From NCBI RefSeq assembly GCF_029265695.1, contig NZ_JAJUHW010000003.1, positions 1-64,000 on the forward strand: a DNA stretch of 64,000 bases, written 5' to 3'. Positions 1 to 9,400 of this stretch are shown here, one piece after another (positions within the stretch are counted from its first letter, which is position 1; every line of letters starts with the position of its first letter). This DNA comes from Gracilinema caldarium (GTDB lineage: Bacteria > Spirochaetota > Spirochaetia > Treponematales > Breznakiellaceae). Made by a program: the position numbers and the translations under genes. The notes under the pieces are model-generated. The model ran no database searches. It was given only the letters and a program-made list of their open reading frames with translations, and was not told the origin of the DNA.

Positions 1-138
1 GGAGCCCGCACCAATCCGCTTCGCCGGCTGGGTCTCCATGCAGAAAAACTCCTCTTCCGCCATCCCCAGACCCAGTCTGTGCTGGATTTTTCTGTTCCGC
101 CGCCGGCCCTCTTTTTATCTGCGAAGCTCTATACATAG
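1..138 (+). CDS. RluA-family pseudouridine synthase, C-terminal fragment
   Basis: The window opens inside a reading frame that ends at TAG 136-138 and encodes about 45 residues. The stretch LGLHAEKLLFRHPQ followed by LDFSVPPP resembles the C-terminal signature of RluA/RsuA-type RNA pseudouridine synthases, where R-L-x-LHA-x-x-L-x-F-x-HP is followed by a short strand and a P-x-P. That family converts specific uridines in rRNA or tRNA to pseudouridine in the cytoplasm. The catalytic aspartate lies upstream of the window, so the assignment rests on this tail only. Confidence 0.6.
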   Translation, partial: GARTNPLRRLGLHAEKLLFRHPQTQSVLDFSVPPPALFLSAKLYT

Positions 139-247
139 TTCCCCTTAGGCTTTTTATTTGTTAAAATAAGATGCCAGTAAGCATTTAAAGGGATTTCCCT
201 TTAAAATCCCATAATATTGTAGTAGAGTGAAGTATGGAGGTATGTTG

Positions 248-736
248 ATGAAAAAGCTAAATTGTTTTGTATTTCTTTTTGTGGTTTTTGCAAGCGGCTT
301 GCTGTCTGCCCAATCAAACAATCAACCAGATCAGCGGGTAGCGGACATGCTTAAAACCATGAATATAGACTATGTTATTACCGATAACGGCAACTTTGAA
401 ATAGAGTACGAACTTGCTTCTGGCAGAACTCAGTATGTCTTTATCATGTCAGAGACCCAAAAGTACCGCGGTATGGAAGTGCGGGAAGTATGGTCTAACG
501 CAGGGGTGCTCGATGAAGACCCCGAGGTAGATCTTCTTTATGAGCTTATGCAAGAATCGGGAAGCAATAAAATCGGTGCCTGGGCGCTGGAAGAAAACGA
601 CGAAGGGATCCTTTTATATTATTCAATAAAAGCACCGGTCTCCCATACGGTGGAAGACCTGCGCCAACTTATCGCCTTCGCCGCCGAGGTAGCCGACAGC
701 CAAGAATCGTATCTTTTTGAGGACGATGTGAATTGA
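248..736 (+). CDS. small secreted protein, YbjN-like
   Basis: The protein has 162 residues with a typical signal peptide: MKKLNCFVF, a hydrophobic core, then a cleavage site after LLSAQ. The mature part is acidic and contains VADMLKTMNIDYVITDNGNF and a strand-rich middle (YVFIMSETQKYRG), which recalls the YbjN/type III secretion chaperone-like fold. That resemblance is by eye only. The start was placed at ATG 248 because GGAGG (236-240) sits 7 nt upstream. ATG 242 and GTG 227 are also in frame but badly spaced. It is probably periplasmic. No function can be named from the sequence. Confidence 0.7.
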   Translation: MKKLNCFVFLFVVFASGLLSAQSNNQPDQRVADMLKTMNIDYVITDNGNFEIEYELASGRTQYVFIMSETQKYRGMEVREVWSNAGVLDEDPEVDLLYELMQESGSNKIGAWALEENDEGILLYYSIKAPVSHTVEDLRQLIAFAAEVADSQESYLFEDDVN

Positions 737-742
737 GTCCTT

Positions 743-1516
743 TTAATCCTTCCAGGGGAAGATAAAGCTGCGGAGGGAACGGGTGCCGGTCTTTTCCCGG
801 TCCTCTGCCAACAGCTCTTCCCAGGGAATGTGCCGGCGGTCTGCTTCCGGGTGGGCTTCGAGCCAGTCGTATTTAAGGAGTCTGAGCCTCAATGCTTCGT
901 CAAGAAAGAGGAGTATACCCGCTGGCCCCGGTGCGAGAAAGGCAAGAAAAAACGAGAGCACGAGCAGCACCGTGTTGTGCAGGAAAAGAAAAATACTAAA
1001 CAGGGGATTATCAAAAAAGAGAATAAAGCTTTTTTTCAGTATCTTTCCAGCCTTGTGATCCAGCCGAGCCCGGATTGGCAGCAGATACTGGAAGGTCATC
1101 AACAGGATAACAAGGGTCCAGAACACCAGTGATGCGGCAAAGAGGCCGACCATGGTCCCCAGTTTGGCGTAAAAGGGGAGGGCAATGTAAGCTAAAAGCA
1201 GCCAGAAGGCCGCAACTGCGCTGAGAAGCAAGGCTGTGGGGATAGCCTTTTTTATATTGGCAAAAAAATCAGCGAATCCAAAGGAGCTATAATCGGAAAT
1301 ACTTTTTACCGAAAGGGCCGTTGCCGTAAGGTAGACCACACACCAGAAACTTCCGAGAATAATTACAAGCAAAGCTACAAACGGTACATCTGCAAGTACT
1401 GTTGGGAGCAATATAGGAATTGCAGCAGAAAGGACAAAGCCCAAATTCACCAGGGCAATCCTAAAAAGGTTATCCCAGAGGTCGAAAAAGGTTTTCTTAA
1501 TAAGGAATCCGATCAT
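743..1516 (-). CDS. polytopic membrane protein, possibly DUF624/YesL-like
   Basis: About 257 residues with five to six hydrophobic segments separated by short loops and an acidic, charged C-terminal tail (EAHPEADRRHIPWEELLAED). The architecture and the N-terminal KKTFFDLWDNLFRIAL motif recall DUF624/YesL membrane proteins, but the match is weak and the role is unknown. An in-frame GTG at 1555 would add 13 residues. I prefer ATG 1516 because a promoter (TGGACC, 17 nt, TATAGT) ends 6 nt upstream of it and the GTG lies inside the promoter. The gene is divergent from the FMN-riboswitch operon. Confidence 0.65.
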   Translation of the reverse strand: MIGFLIKKTFFDLWDNLFRIALVNLGFVLSAAIPILLPTVLADVPFVALLVIILGSFWCVVYLTATALSVKSISDYSSFGFADFFANIKKAIPTALLLSAVAAFWLLLAYIALPFYAKLGTMVGLFAASLVFWTLVILLMTFQYLLPIRARLDHKAGKILKKSFILFFDNPLFSIFLFLHNTVLLVLSFFLAFLAPGPAGILLFLDEALRLRLLKYDWLEAHPEADRRHIPWEELLAEDREKTGTRSLRSFIFPWKD

Positions 1517-1522
1517 GGCTAT

Positions 1523-1551
1523 ACTATACGAAACAAGACTTAATTGGTCCA
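1523..1551 (-). promoter_or_regulatory. promoter of the minus-strand membrane protein gene, leaderless type
   Basis: Read on the minus strand: -35 TGGACC (1551-1546), a 17-nt spacer and -10 TATAGT (1528-1523). The ATG follows after exactly 6 nt, which leaves no room for a Shine-Dalgarno sequence. Confidence 0.55.
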
Positions 1552-1558
1552 GCACTCA

Positions 1559-1587
1559 TTGACCAAGAAGGCGACGCTGAGTACAAT
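1559..1587 (+). promoter_or_regulatory. promoter of the rfu riboswitch operon
   Basis: TTGACC (1559-1564) and TACAAT (1582-1587) are separated by 17 nt. The predicted transcription start, about 1594, lies just upstream of the first helix of the riboswitch. The -35 boxes of this promoter and of the divergent minus-strand promoter are only 7 nt apart. Confidence 0.7.
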
Positions 1588-1599
1588 TTGATTAAGAAA

Positions 1600-1743
1600 G
1601 ATTTTCAGGGTCGGGTGAGTTCATCAGTTTGATGGATAATTCCCTACCGGCGGTATAGCCCGCGACTTGACTGTTTCTGCGAAACAGCCAACTGAACCGG
1701 TGAAACTCCGGTGCCGACGGTACAGTCCGGATGAAAGAAAATC
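1600..1743 (+). promoter_or_regulatory. FMN riboswitch (RFN element)
   Basis: The conserved RFN core is present: TTCCCTACCGGCGGT, then AGCCCGCGA, a variable hairpin (CTGTTTCTGCGAAACAG), GGTGAAACTCCGGTGCCGAC, GGTACAGTCCGGATGAAAG. The closing helix P1 pairs GATTTTC (1600-1606) with GAAAATC (1737-1743). The family senses flavin mononucleotide and switches off riboflavin synthesis or uptake genes. A rho-independent terminator follows, so control here is probably by premature termination. Confidence 0.95.
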
Positions 1744-1804
1744 GAGGGAAAGAAGGTGCCGGCCGGACCTTCACTGTTGCCCATCGTTTTTTCGAGCAAA
1801 TGAT

Positions 1805-1832
1805 GCCCTGGATATCCTCCGGGGCTTTTTTT
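1805..1832 (+). terminator. riboswitch expression-platform terminator
   Basis: GCCCTGGA (1805-1812) pairs with TCCGGGGC (1818-1825) around a 5-nt loop, with one G-U pair, and is followed by seven T residues. It lies between the RFN aptamer and the rfuA ribosome-binding site, so FMN binding would favour its formation. Confidence 0.85.
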
Positions 1833-1869
1833 ATGCCCTGGAATGTATATCCCATTTCGGAGGTTCCTC

Positions 1870-3063
1870 ATGTTAGATACTAGAAAAGCACACGAAAAAG
1901 CACACTACAGTCTGCCTGAGGTGTTGTCGCAGACGCTCAACTCGCCGCAGTTGCCGCTAACGTCCAACTCGCTGCGGGCATCCCAGTCAAGACGAGTTTT
2001 TACTTGTTTGCTTGCTAGTTTCTTGCTGCTTTTTAGTTCCGTTATGACCTTTGCAGGCGGTGCTGCGGATAGTACCGGTAGAGGTAGTACAACAGGGACT
2101 GCATCCCAGTCAGGGCAGAAGACTAAATCCTTGGTAATCTTTGTGCCCGGTGTGGTTTCTGGAAGTCCCATATACGAAATGCTTGTCTCTGGTGTCAAAA
2201 AAGCGGTAGACGAAAAAGGCGGAGCAAATCTTAAAGTGGTAGAAGGTGGCTTTAACCAGGCTGAATGGGAATCCAAAATGACGAGCCTGGCCGCGAGCGG
2301 TGCCTATGATCTCATCATTTCGTCTAATCCGGCCATGCCTGCTATCTGCAAAGCTGTGGCCGATAAATTCCCCAAACAGCAGTTTTTGCTCTTTGACGGT
2401 CAGCTTGCGGGAAATACCCAAATCTATACGCTCCGGTATAACCAGCGGGAGCAGGCTTTCCTTGCAGGATATCTGGCAGCCCTGGTAGCAAAACAGAGTG
2501 GATCGGCCAAAAAGCTTGGTCTTGTGGCTGGGCAGGAATATCCTGCAATGAATGAAATTATTCTTCCTGGATTCCTCCAGGGAGCCCGTATGGTGGACTC
2601 TGGGTTCTCTGTAGACTTCCGTGTGGTTGGCAACTGGTACGATGCGGCGAAGGGGAGTGACCTGGCGGCCAGCATGATTCGAGAAGGCGCCACGGTTATA
2701 CTTCCCATCGCAGGAGGAGCAAACCAAGGTGTTGTGCAGGCTGCTGCAGATGGGAATGCAAAGGTCGTCTGGTTTGATGTAAACGGCTACAGTATTAAAC
2801 CCGGCGTGGTTGTGGGCAGTGCTATACTCAAGCAGGATAGGGCCGCGTATGAAAAGACCAAACTGTATTTGGAAGGTACCCTTCCTTTTGGTAAAGCCGA
2901 ACTGGTTGGTGTTGCCGATGGCTATGTGGATTTTATTGATGATGATCCGGCTTATATCGCTGCCGTCAGTGAGGCTGTCCGAAAACAACAGGCCGAAATG
3001 GTTGCCCAGTTCCGGTCCGGCAAATTTTCGCTCCTAGAAAACGGAAAGGAAATCAGGAAGTAA
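1870..3063 (+). CDS. rfuA: riboflavin ABC transporter substrate-binding protein RfuA
   Basis: A BMP/PnrA-family periplasmic binding protein of 397 residues. The order binding protein, double ATPase, two permeases behind an FMN riboswitch matches the treponemal riboflavin uptake system RfuABCD. ATG 1870 was chosen because GGAGG (1859-1863) lies 6 nt upstream; an ATG at 1843 is also in frame. The hydrophobic signal segment (VFTCLLASFLLLFSSVMTF) begins only near residue 43, after a polar extension. That extension includes an imperfect 9-residue tandem repeat. No lipobox cysteine follows the hydrophobic segment (it reads TFAGGAADS), unlike the lipoprotein known from T. pallidum. The function comes from family knowledge and context and is well supported. 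Confidence 0.9.
   Translation: MLDTRKAHEKAHYSLPEVLSQTLNSPQLPLTSNSLRASQSRRVFTCLLASFLLLFSSVMTFAGGAADSTGRGSTTGTASQSGQKTKSLVIFVPGVVSGSPIYEMLVSGVKKAVDEKGGANLKVVEGGFNQAEWESKMTSLAASGAYDLIISSNPAMPAICKAVADKFPKQQFLLFDGQLAGNTQIYTLRYNQREQAFLAGYLAALVAKQSGSAKKLGLVAGQEYPAMNEIILPGFLQGARMVDSGFSVDFRVVGNWYDAAKGSDLAASMIREGATVILPIAGGANQGVVQAAADGNAKVVWFDVNGYSIKPGVVVGSAILKQDRAAYEKTKLYLEGTLPFGKAELVGVADGYVDFIDDDPAYIAAVSEAVRKQQAEMVAQFRSGKFSLLENGKEIRK
1933..1986 (+). repeat. 27-bp imperfect tandem repeat in the rfuA N-terminal extension
   Basis: ACGCTCAACTCGCCGCAG (1933-1950) recurs as ACGTCCAACTCGCTGCGG (1960-1977), in frame, with a 27-bp period (9 codons). It encodes the polar stretch ahead of the signal segment, TLNSPQLPL then TSNSLRASQ. 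Confidence 0.6.
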
Positions 3064-3066
3064 GGC

Positions 3067-4641
3067 ATGGAAATTCGCCTGCGGAATGTGTCCAAATATT
3101 TTCCCGCCAACGGGGTTCAAGCCCTGAATGGTGCCGATTTTGACCTAACGGATGGGGAAATCCATGCCCTGATTGGAGAAAACGGTGCAGGAAAATCGAC
3201 CTTAATGCACATTCTCGCAGGTCACCTGGAGATGACCACCGGGGAGCTCCATATTGATGAAATCCCCTGCCGGTTCAGCCGGCCGGCGGAGGCTCTGCAG
3301 TTTGGGATTGGGATTGTTCGCCAGCATCCGGTCCTTGCACCGGGCCTGAAACTCTGGGAAGATGCGTTGCTGGGGCTCCCTGATCCGCCCCTTTTCCCCC
3401 TGGACAGGCGGAAGGGCCTTGGCCGCTTTCAGGAACTCTCTGACCGCTGGGGCTTTGACCTGGATGGAAATGCTAAGACCGAAAATCTTACCATAAGCCA
3501 GCGGCAAAAGGCTTCTATTTTAACACTTTTACTGCATCAAGCCCGGTGTATTATTTTGGACGAGCCGACCGCTGTCCTCACCCCCATAGAAACTGAGCGG
3601 CTCTTCACCTTGCTGCGAAAACTGAAAAGTGACGGCAAGGCTATTGTGCTTATTTCCCACAAACTGGATGAAATCCTTTCGGTAGCTGACCGAATTACGG
3701 TGCTCCGTTTGGGGCGTACGGTGGCAAGCATGCCCAGATCTCGCACCAGTGAGGCAGAACTCACTTCTTATATGTTTGGCCAGGACAAGGGGGATTCCCT
3801 GGATCTCCATAATACGAGCTTGGCAGCTGGCCGGCATACAGCTCGCATAAACTCTAACCAGGAACCACTGCTGCACGTGACGAATCTTTCGTCGGCTCAA
3901 AAAGATTCGGCAAGTCTCCGGGATCTCAGTTTTTCCGTATTTCCTGGAGAAGTCTATGGTATTGCGGGAGTCCGGGACAGCGGGCTTGAAACCCTGGAAC
4001 TTGCGCTTACCGGATTTATCGCTCCCCAAGATGGCCACATCACGCTCAATGGAATTCCCGTACAGGGACGGGGGGCCCTTGCCTTCCGGCAAGCTGGCGC
4101 TGCCTATGTGAGCGCTGACCGTCTCGGTAAGGCTCTTGCTTTACGATTACCCATAATCGATTCCCTCATTGTTCATTCCCATAGGCGGTTTGTTAAAAAA
4201 TGGCCTTTTATACCTGAGCTTTTGGATAAGCGGGCTATCAGAAATTGGGCTGCCGAGCTTTTCAGAATCAGCGGGATTCAAGGCCGTTTTGAAAGCCCCG
4301 CGGAAACCTTTTCTGGCGGCCAACTTCAGCGGCTCATTTTAGCCAGAGAATTTGCCGAGGAGCCATCGCTCATGGTTTTGGCCGAACCAGGCTGGGGGCT
4401 AGATGCATCAGGAAAGGCTCTGCTCTATGACCGGCTCTCTGATTATTTAAGACGGGGGGGAACGGTAGTTCTTTTTTCTACCGATGTGGATGAACTCCTG
4501 ATGCTCTCCTCTAGAATTATGGTACTTCACGATGGCTATAATGTGTTGGAACTGCAGCTGCCTGAGGACTATGACCAACGGCTTTCACTGAAAAAACAAA
4601 TATCCGCTGCTATGGTGGGGACTGGAGGTGTAGCTGCATGA
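3067..4641 (+). CDS. rfuB: riboflavin ABC transporter ATP-binding protein RfuB
   Basis: A 524-residue protein with two ABC domains, as in RbsA and BMP-type transporters. The first domain has Walker A GENGAGKST, a divergent signature (LTISQRQ) and Walker B CIILDEPTAVL. The second lacks a canonical Walker A (GIAGVRDSGLETLE), has a good signature (ETFSGGQLQRLILAREF) and a degenerate Walker B region (LMVLAEPGWGLD). Asymmetric sites of this kind are usual in this subfamily. It would power riboflavin import at the inner membrane. The gene starts 3 nt after the rfuA stop and overlaps rfuC by 4 nt (ATGA), so it is translationally coupled. Confidence 0.9.
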   Translation: MEIRLRNVSKYFPANGVQALNGADFDLTDGEIHALIGENGAGKSTLMHILAGHLEMTTGELHIDEIPCRFSRPAEALQFGIGIVRQHPVLAPGLKLWEDALLGLPDPPLFPLDRRKGLGRFQELSDRWGFDLDGNAKTENLTISQRQKASILTLLLHQARCIILDEPTAVLTPIETERLFTLLRKLKSDGKAIVLISHKLDEILSVADRITVLRLGRTVASMPRSRTSEAELTSYMFGQDKGDSLDLHNTSLAAGRHTARINSNQEPLLHVTNLSSAQKDSASLRDLSFSVFPGEVYGIAGVRDSGLETLELALTGFIAPQDGHITLNGIPVQGRGALAFRQAGAAYVSADRLGKALALRLPIIDSLIVHSHRRFVKKWPFIPELLDKRAIRNWAAELFRISGIQGRFESPAETFSGGQLQRLILAREFAEEPSLMVLAEPGWGLDASGKALLYDRLSDYLRRGGTVVLFSTDVDELLMLSSRIMVLHDGYNVLELQLPEDYDQRLSLKKQISAAMVGTGGVAA

Positions 4642-5663
4642 AACGTGGCATGAAACAACATGGTACCAACCGGACAAGAGCCCTTTTGAGTGCAATGATT
4701 CCGCTGGGGGGCAGCCTTTTAATTGTAGGCATTATTATAATGGCTACCACTGAAGATCCGGGAAAAACACTTATCGATTTCTTTGCTGGTCCCTGGTCGT
4801 CTCCCTGGTTTATCGGTAATACCTTGGATCTGACAGCCCTACTTGCGGTGAGCGCTCTTGGAATTGCCCTTTCTTTTAAAGGGGGAACTTTTAATTTAGG
4901 AGGGGAGGGGCAAATGTATATCGGAGGCCTTGGTGCTTCGGTGGTGCTGCTTTCAGCCTCGTCTGTTCCTGGTCCCCTTATGCTGCTTATCGCAGCACTG
5001 GTAAGTATTTTTCTGGGTGCCCTTATGGGGGGAATATCTGGTCTCCTCAAACGTTTGGTTAAAGCAGATGAACTGATTACCAGTTTTTTATTGTCTGCAG
5101 CTCTGACTCCGGTAGCAGATTTTATCATCGCTGGTCCCTTGCGAGACAAGGCTGGAAATTTACTTGCTAGCCCGCGATTTGTTCAGGATCGGATTTTACT
5201 CAGACTTTTACCCCCATCGAATCTTTCTGTTTCTCTGCTTTTTGCAATTCTGTTGATATTTGCTTCCTATGTGTTGCTGTACAGAACTCCCGCTGGGTAC
5301 CGTTTCCGGATTGCCGGTGCACATCCTGAGTTTGCCCATTTTGGAGGTTTTCCTGCTCCTCCATACTGGACGTATAGTATGGCTATTTCTGGTGCCTTAC
5401 ATGGGCTTACAGGCTTTTTTGCGGTAGCCGGAACCTATGGCCTTTGTCATCAGGGATTCCCCGGTGGTTTAGGTTGGAGTGGTATTGCGGTAGCTCTGAT
5501 CGGCCGAAATGAGCCGCTGGGACTATTTCCCGCAGCTCTCATATTTGCTTGGCTTAAAGCTGGTTCTGACCGGATGCTCCTTGCTTCGTCCCTGCAGGTT
5601 GAGACTTCCGCTTTTGTGCAGGCTGTGATCATGTTGTTAGTGACTATAAGGATGCGAAAATGA
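4638..5663 (+). CDS. rfuC: riboflavin ABC transporter permease RfuC
   Basis: A 341-residue polytopic BPD_transp_2-type permease (RbsC/BMP transporter class). The family pattern NLGGEGQMYIGG is present after the first helices, and hydrophobic segments run through the whole protein. GGAGGT (4623-4628) lies 9 nt before ATG 4638. It overlaps rfuB and rfuD by 4 nt each. It should form the membrane channel with RfuD. Confidence 0.88.
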   Translation: MKRGMKQHGTNRTRALLSAMIPLGGSLLIVGIIIMATTEDPGKTLIDFFAGPWSSPWFIGNTLDLTALLAVSALGIALSFKGGTFNLGGEGQMYIGGLGASVVLLSASSVPGPLMLLIAALVSIFLGALMGGISGLLKRLVKADELITSFLLSAALTPVADFIIAGPLRDKAGNLLASPRFVQDRILLRLLPPSNLSVSLLFAILLIFASYVLLYRTPAGYRFRIAGAHPEFAHFGGFPAPPYWTYSMAISGALHGLTGFFAVAGTYGLCHQGFPGGLGWSGIAVALIGRNEPLGLFPAALIFAWLKAGSDRMLLASSLQVETSAFVQAVIMLLVTIRMRK

Positions 5664-6469
5664 TACAGGACCTCTTGGTTTCTTCGGTTCCCCTTGTGCT
5701 TGCTTCCCTTGGCGGGCTTATAAGCGATTTTTCTGGATATCTTGCGGTGTTTCTAGAAGGAACGCTTAGTCTTGGGGCGTTTTTGGTATGGCTTATTGGG
5801 GTGCAAACCGGATCCCTTGCGACAGGATTTATCATAACCATCATTATCACCGGTTTAATTGGCTGGCTGCTTTCCCGCTTTATTGCCCTGACTGGAGCCA
5901 ACCCTTTTATAGCAGCCCTTGCAGTCAATGTGGGCTCCCAGGGTCTCACAGAAACGCTCTCGGTGCTCTTTTTTAATACCAAGGGGGTGCTTCGTGATCC
6001 TCGTTTTCCTTCGGCTGATGGAATGTTGTTTTTCTGGATTGCTCTGATTTTAATAGGGACTGCCTCTTTTATTGTCTACCGCACACCCTTTGGTTTAAGG
6101 CTGAGGGCTTCTGGCAGAAGTCCCCAGGTTTTATTATATCGGGGGATAGATCCCCTTCGATACCGGGATATTGCTTGGACCTTGGCAGCCATGCTTGCGG
6201 CCTTTGCGGGCGGTGTTTTAACGATAAAAATTGGAGCTTATGCACCTGGGGGAACTACTGGCCAGGGGTGGATTGCCCTTGTCATTGTGTATTTGGGGTT
6301 CAGGCGAGTGTGGGGGGTAGCACTGGCAGCAATCGTATTTACATTTATTCAATTCCTCGGAATTGAAGCCCAAGCTGCGCTTGCTATTCCATCAACCCTT
6401 TTACTGGGGCTTCCTTCTCTGCTCGCCCTCAGCTTATATATTCTCTCTCAAGTATTGAGAAAAGAGTAA
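5660..6469 (+). CDS. rfuD: riboflavin ABC transporter permease RfuD
   Basis: A 269-residue membrane permease paired with RfuC, with the same BPD_transp_2 character and about eight hydrophobic segments. Conserved features include GANPFIAALAVNVGSQGLTE and VYRTPFGLRLRASGRSPQ. The start overlaps the rfuC stop (ATGA), with a purine-rich ribosome-binding site AAGGAT upstream. It ends the riboswitch-controlled operon. No hairpin terminator is evident before the next gene, whose own promoter begins in the last codons of rfuD. Confidence 0.88.
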   Translation: MIQDLLVSSVPLVLASLGGLISDFSGYLAVFLEGTLSLGAFLVWLIGVQTGSLATGFIITIIITGLIGWLLSRFIALTGANPFIAALAVNVGSQGLTETLSVLFFNTKGVLRDPRFPSADGMLFFWIALILIGTASFIVYRTPFGLRLRASGRSPQVLLYRGIDPLRYRDIAWTLAAMLAAFAGGVLTIKIGAYAPGGTTGQGWIALVIVYLGFRRVWGVALAAIVFTFIQFLGIEAQAALAIPSTLLLGLPSLLALSLYILSQVLRKE

Positions 6470-6483
6470 ACAGAGTCGATAAT
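6455..6483 (+). promoter_or_regulatory. promoter of the histidine kinase/diguanylate cyclase gene
   Basis: TTGAGA (6455-6460), a 17-nt spacer and GATAAT (6478-6483). The ATG is 12 nt further on, so the 5' leader would be only about 5 nt and lacks a Shine-Dalgarno sequence. The -35 box lies inside the 3' end of rfuD. Confidence 0.6.
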
Positions 6484-6495
6484 TCATTAAAGCCG

Positions 6496-9400
6496 ATGAA
6501 AACATCCTTGGATCTCCTGACCAGTCTGAGTCCTGCTCTTGTTTTTGCAACCGGTGGTTTTTTTCTCGCTCTACTCCTTTTTATCTTCCGTGCTGTTTTT
6601 GGAAGACGAATCCGAGGGCTTCGGCATATTGCCTTTGCGGATCTTATTATATCTCTCGCATTAGTTGGGCTTGTGAGTCTCGATTCGTCCTCTGAAACTG
6701 TGGGCTCTTTTATTTTATATCCTTTTTTGCTTTATGGTATTGCGCTCATTGGCTCCGGCTACGGTATTTTTTTTAACGAGTCCTTTAAATATAAGCTGTT
6801 GCTGTATATTCCAGTAATCCTTCTCCCTTTTTTAGAGTTTCTTTTTCTGTTACTTCGAACCCCTGTTTGGGTTAACCATGTGCTGTTATCTGGTTTTGTC
6901 AGTGTAGAGTTTTTGATAAGCGGGCTCATCATCATCCGCGAAGGACTATTGGTAAGAAATCATGTTGTAAAACCCCTTGCCTTAAATCAGACGGCTCTTG
7001 CTTCTGTTGTGGGATCTGTTTGTATAGCGGTAAGTTTTGTGTATGTGCTTCGTGCTGCGGGTTTTCTGTTCTCCGATTCTTATACAAGCATCCTTTTTAT
7101 AATGACCGTAGCAGGTATATTGTTCAGCTTTGGTATTCTTATTCTGGGGGGAATTAAGCTTCAGGAAGAGCTTGCCCGCCGGGAGCTCAAACTTACTCAA
7201 GAACAGTATGATGTGCTTGTCCGAACAATTATCGATACGGTGCCGCAGGCGGTCATTTTAAAAAACAGACAGTCGGTTTTTGTGTTTGTTAATTCCTATT
7301 TTGCCATGCTTCATAATAAAAAGCCTGAGGATCTTGTGGGCCTTACCGATGCGGACCTGTACCCTCCGGAACTGGCTCAAAAGTACCGAGCGGATGACAG
7401 AATTGTGATGGAAAGCCGCTTGAGCCGAAGTTATATCGAAGAACATGTGCAGGGCGGTGATCGAACCTGGGTAGAAACGATAAAAACCCCTGTTCTGGAT
7501 GCTTCGGGAGAAGTGACCGGTGTGCTTGTTATGTTCATCGATATAACATCCCGTATCCGGACCCAGGAGGCTCTGAAAGAAAGTGAATTAAAATATCGGG
7601 AGCTGAACGAACAGCTCGAAAAACGGGTAGAGGAGCGTTCCAGGGGCTTGCGGGAAGCAAAACGGGATCTGGACCTCTTTTTTGAAGTAACCCTGGACTA
7701 TTTGTGTATCATCAATATGAACGGCTATTTTCAAAAGGTAAGCAAATCTTGGGTTAACGATACGGGCTGGCCGGAGCACGAGCTTGTGGGCGTATCCTTG
7801 TTTCAGTTTATGTATGCAGAAGATAGGGAGAGGGTGATAGAGGCTGCAAGAATGCTTGTCTCTGGAGTTCCTCTTAAGGATTTCCATATCCGGTTTAAGC
7901 GGGCCGACGGCAGCTGGATGATGCTTTCATTGTCCGCCGTAGGAGTTCCAGAGCGGAACCTGGTGATCGCCGCAGGGCATGATATAACCCAGCAGCTTGA
8001 AATAGAAGAACGGCTCCGGCAGGCCAGGATTGATGCTGAACAGGCGAGCAAGGCAAAAAGCCAGTTTATTGCCACCATGAGCCATGAGCTGCGCACACCG
8101 CTTAACGCAGTGCTTGGATACAGTTCTCTGCTAGAACCTTATATTCAGGATGAAAAGGGGCTTCGTTACCTGAAATCTATTGGCACCGCTGGCCGCTCCC
8201 TTTTGGCTATCATTAACGATATTCTTGATCTTACCAAGGCTGAGTCAGGACGGATTGAACTGGTGCCAATGCCCTTTGAAATACGGCTCCTGGCGGATGA
8301 ATTGCTGGACATTTTTAGGTTTAATGCGGAAGAAAAGGGGCTCCTTGTTCAGATCCAGGTAACCGAAGCGGTTCCGAAAACTATTATGCTTGATCAAAAC
8401 CGGCTAAGACAAATTCTCGTTAATCTGGTGGGGAATGCCATTAAATTTACCGATTCCGGTTCGGTGAGCCTTTTTATCGATGCAAAGCCGGAAGCAAGCT
8501 CTTCCCGGGTGCACCTTATTATGGAAGTGACCGATACGGGTATAGGTATTTCGGAAGAATTCCGGGCCCACCTTTTTGATCCCTTTACCCAGCAGGATTT
8601 TAATATTGCCCGTAAATACGGCGGTACCGGTTTAGGCTTAGCGATTTCTAAACGGCTTTTAGATCTTATGGGCGGAACGATTCACTGCGAGGCTCCAGAG
8701 CAGGGCGGAACTCGTTTCTGGATAGATATCCCCCAGGTTCCCGCCTCGGGCTCTGACGTACACTATTTTGTGAATTTCGGTCAGGGATTTGAGGAAAAAA
8801 TTGAAACCGATCAAGACATGGTTCCTGTGGTGCAGCATCTGGATGCGTCCCTTACCTTGCTTATTGTTGGAACATCGGAAAATCGGAGGAGCTGGCTTAA
8901 GGAACTCTTGCAGGGGAAACATGTTAATGTGTATGAGGCTTCTCTGGATTCAGCCCAAACATACCCAATACAACAGGTAAACGGCATTATTTTTGACTTT
9001 CCTTCTGGCAAAAATCAGATTGAAGACGGTCGTGAGCTCATTAAAAAGTGGGTTCAAATGTATAAAACACCACTTTTGGTTATCAGCCATGCTAAAAAAT
9101 CCGCCGTTGACCATGAAAATCTTTTGGGTGTTTTGAGTATTGGCGGTCTCGATTATGTTCAGGAACCAATAGATCCGGAAGAACTCTGGCTCAGGCTCAT
9201 GAACCAAATTGAACTAAAGGGAAGCCGAACACGAATAGCCGCAGTGAACCGCGTATTGACCGAGACAACGAGCAGACTGCAGCAGTTATCGGTACAGGTG
9301 GATAAACTGGTCTCTATCGATGAGCTTACGGGGCTAGCCAACCGAAAAACCCTCTGGCGCTGGCTGGTGCAGGAAATTGGCCATGCAAAAGAAAAGAAGA

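Noticed and set aside
2110-2988. 292-codon open frame on the minus strand within rfuA
   Set aside because: It lies fully antisense to a clear BMP-family gene, has no ribosome-binding site and no family pattern. The codon bias of the real gene explains it.
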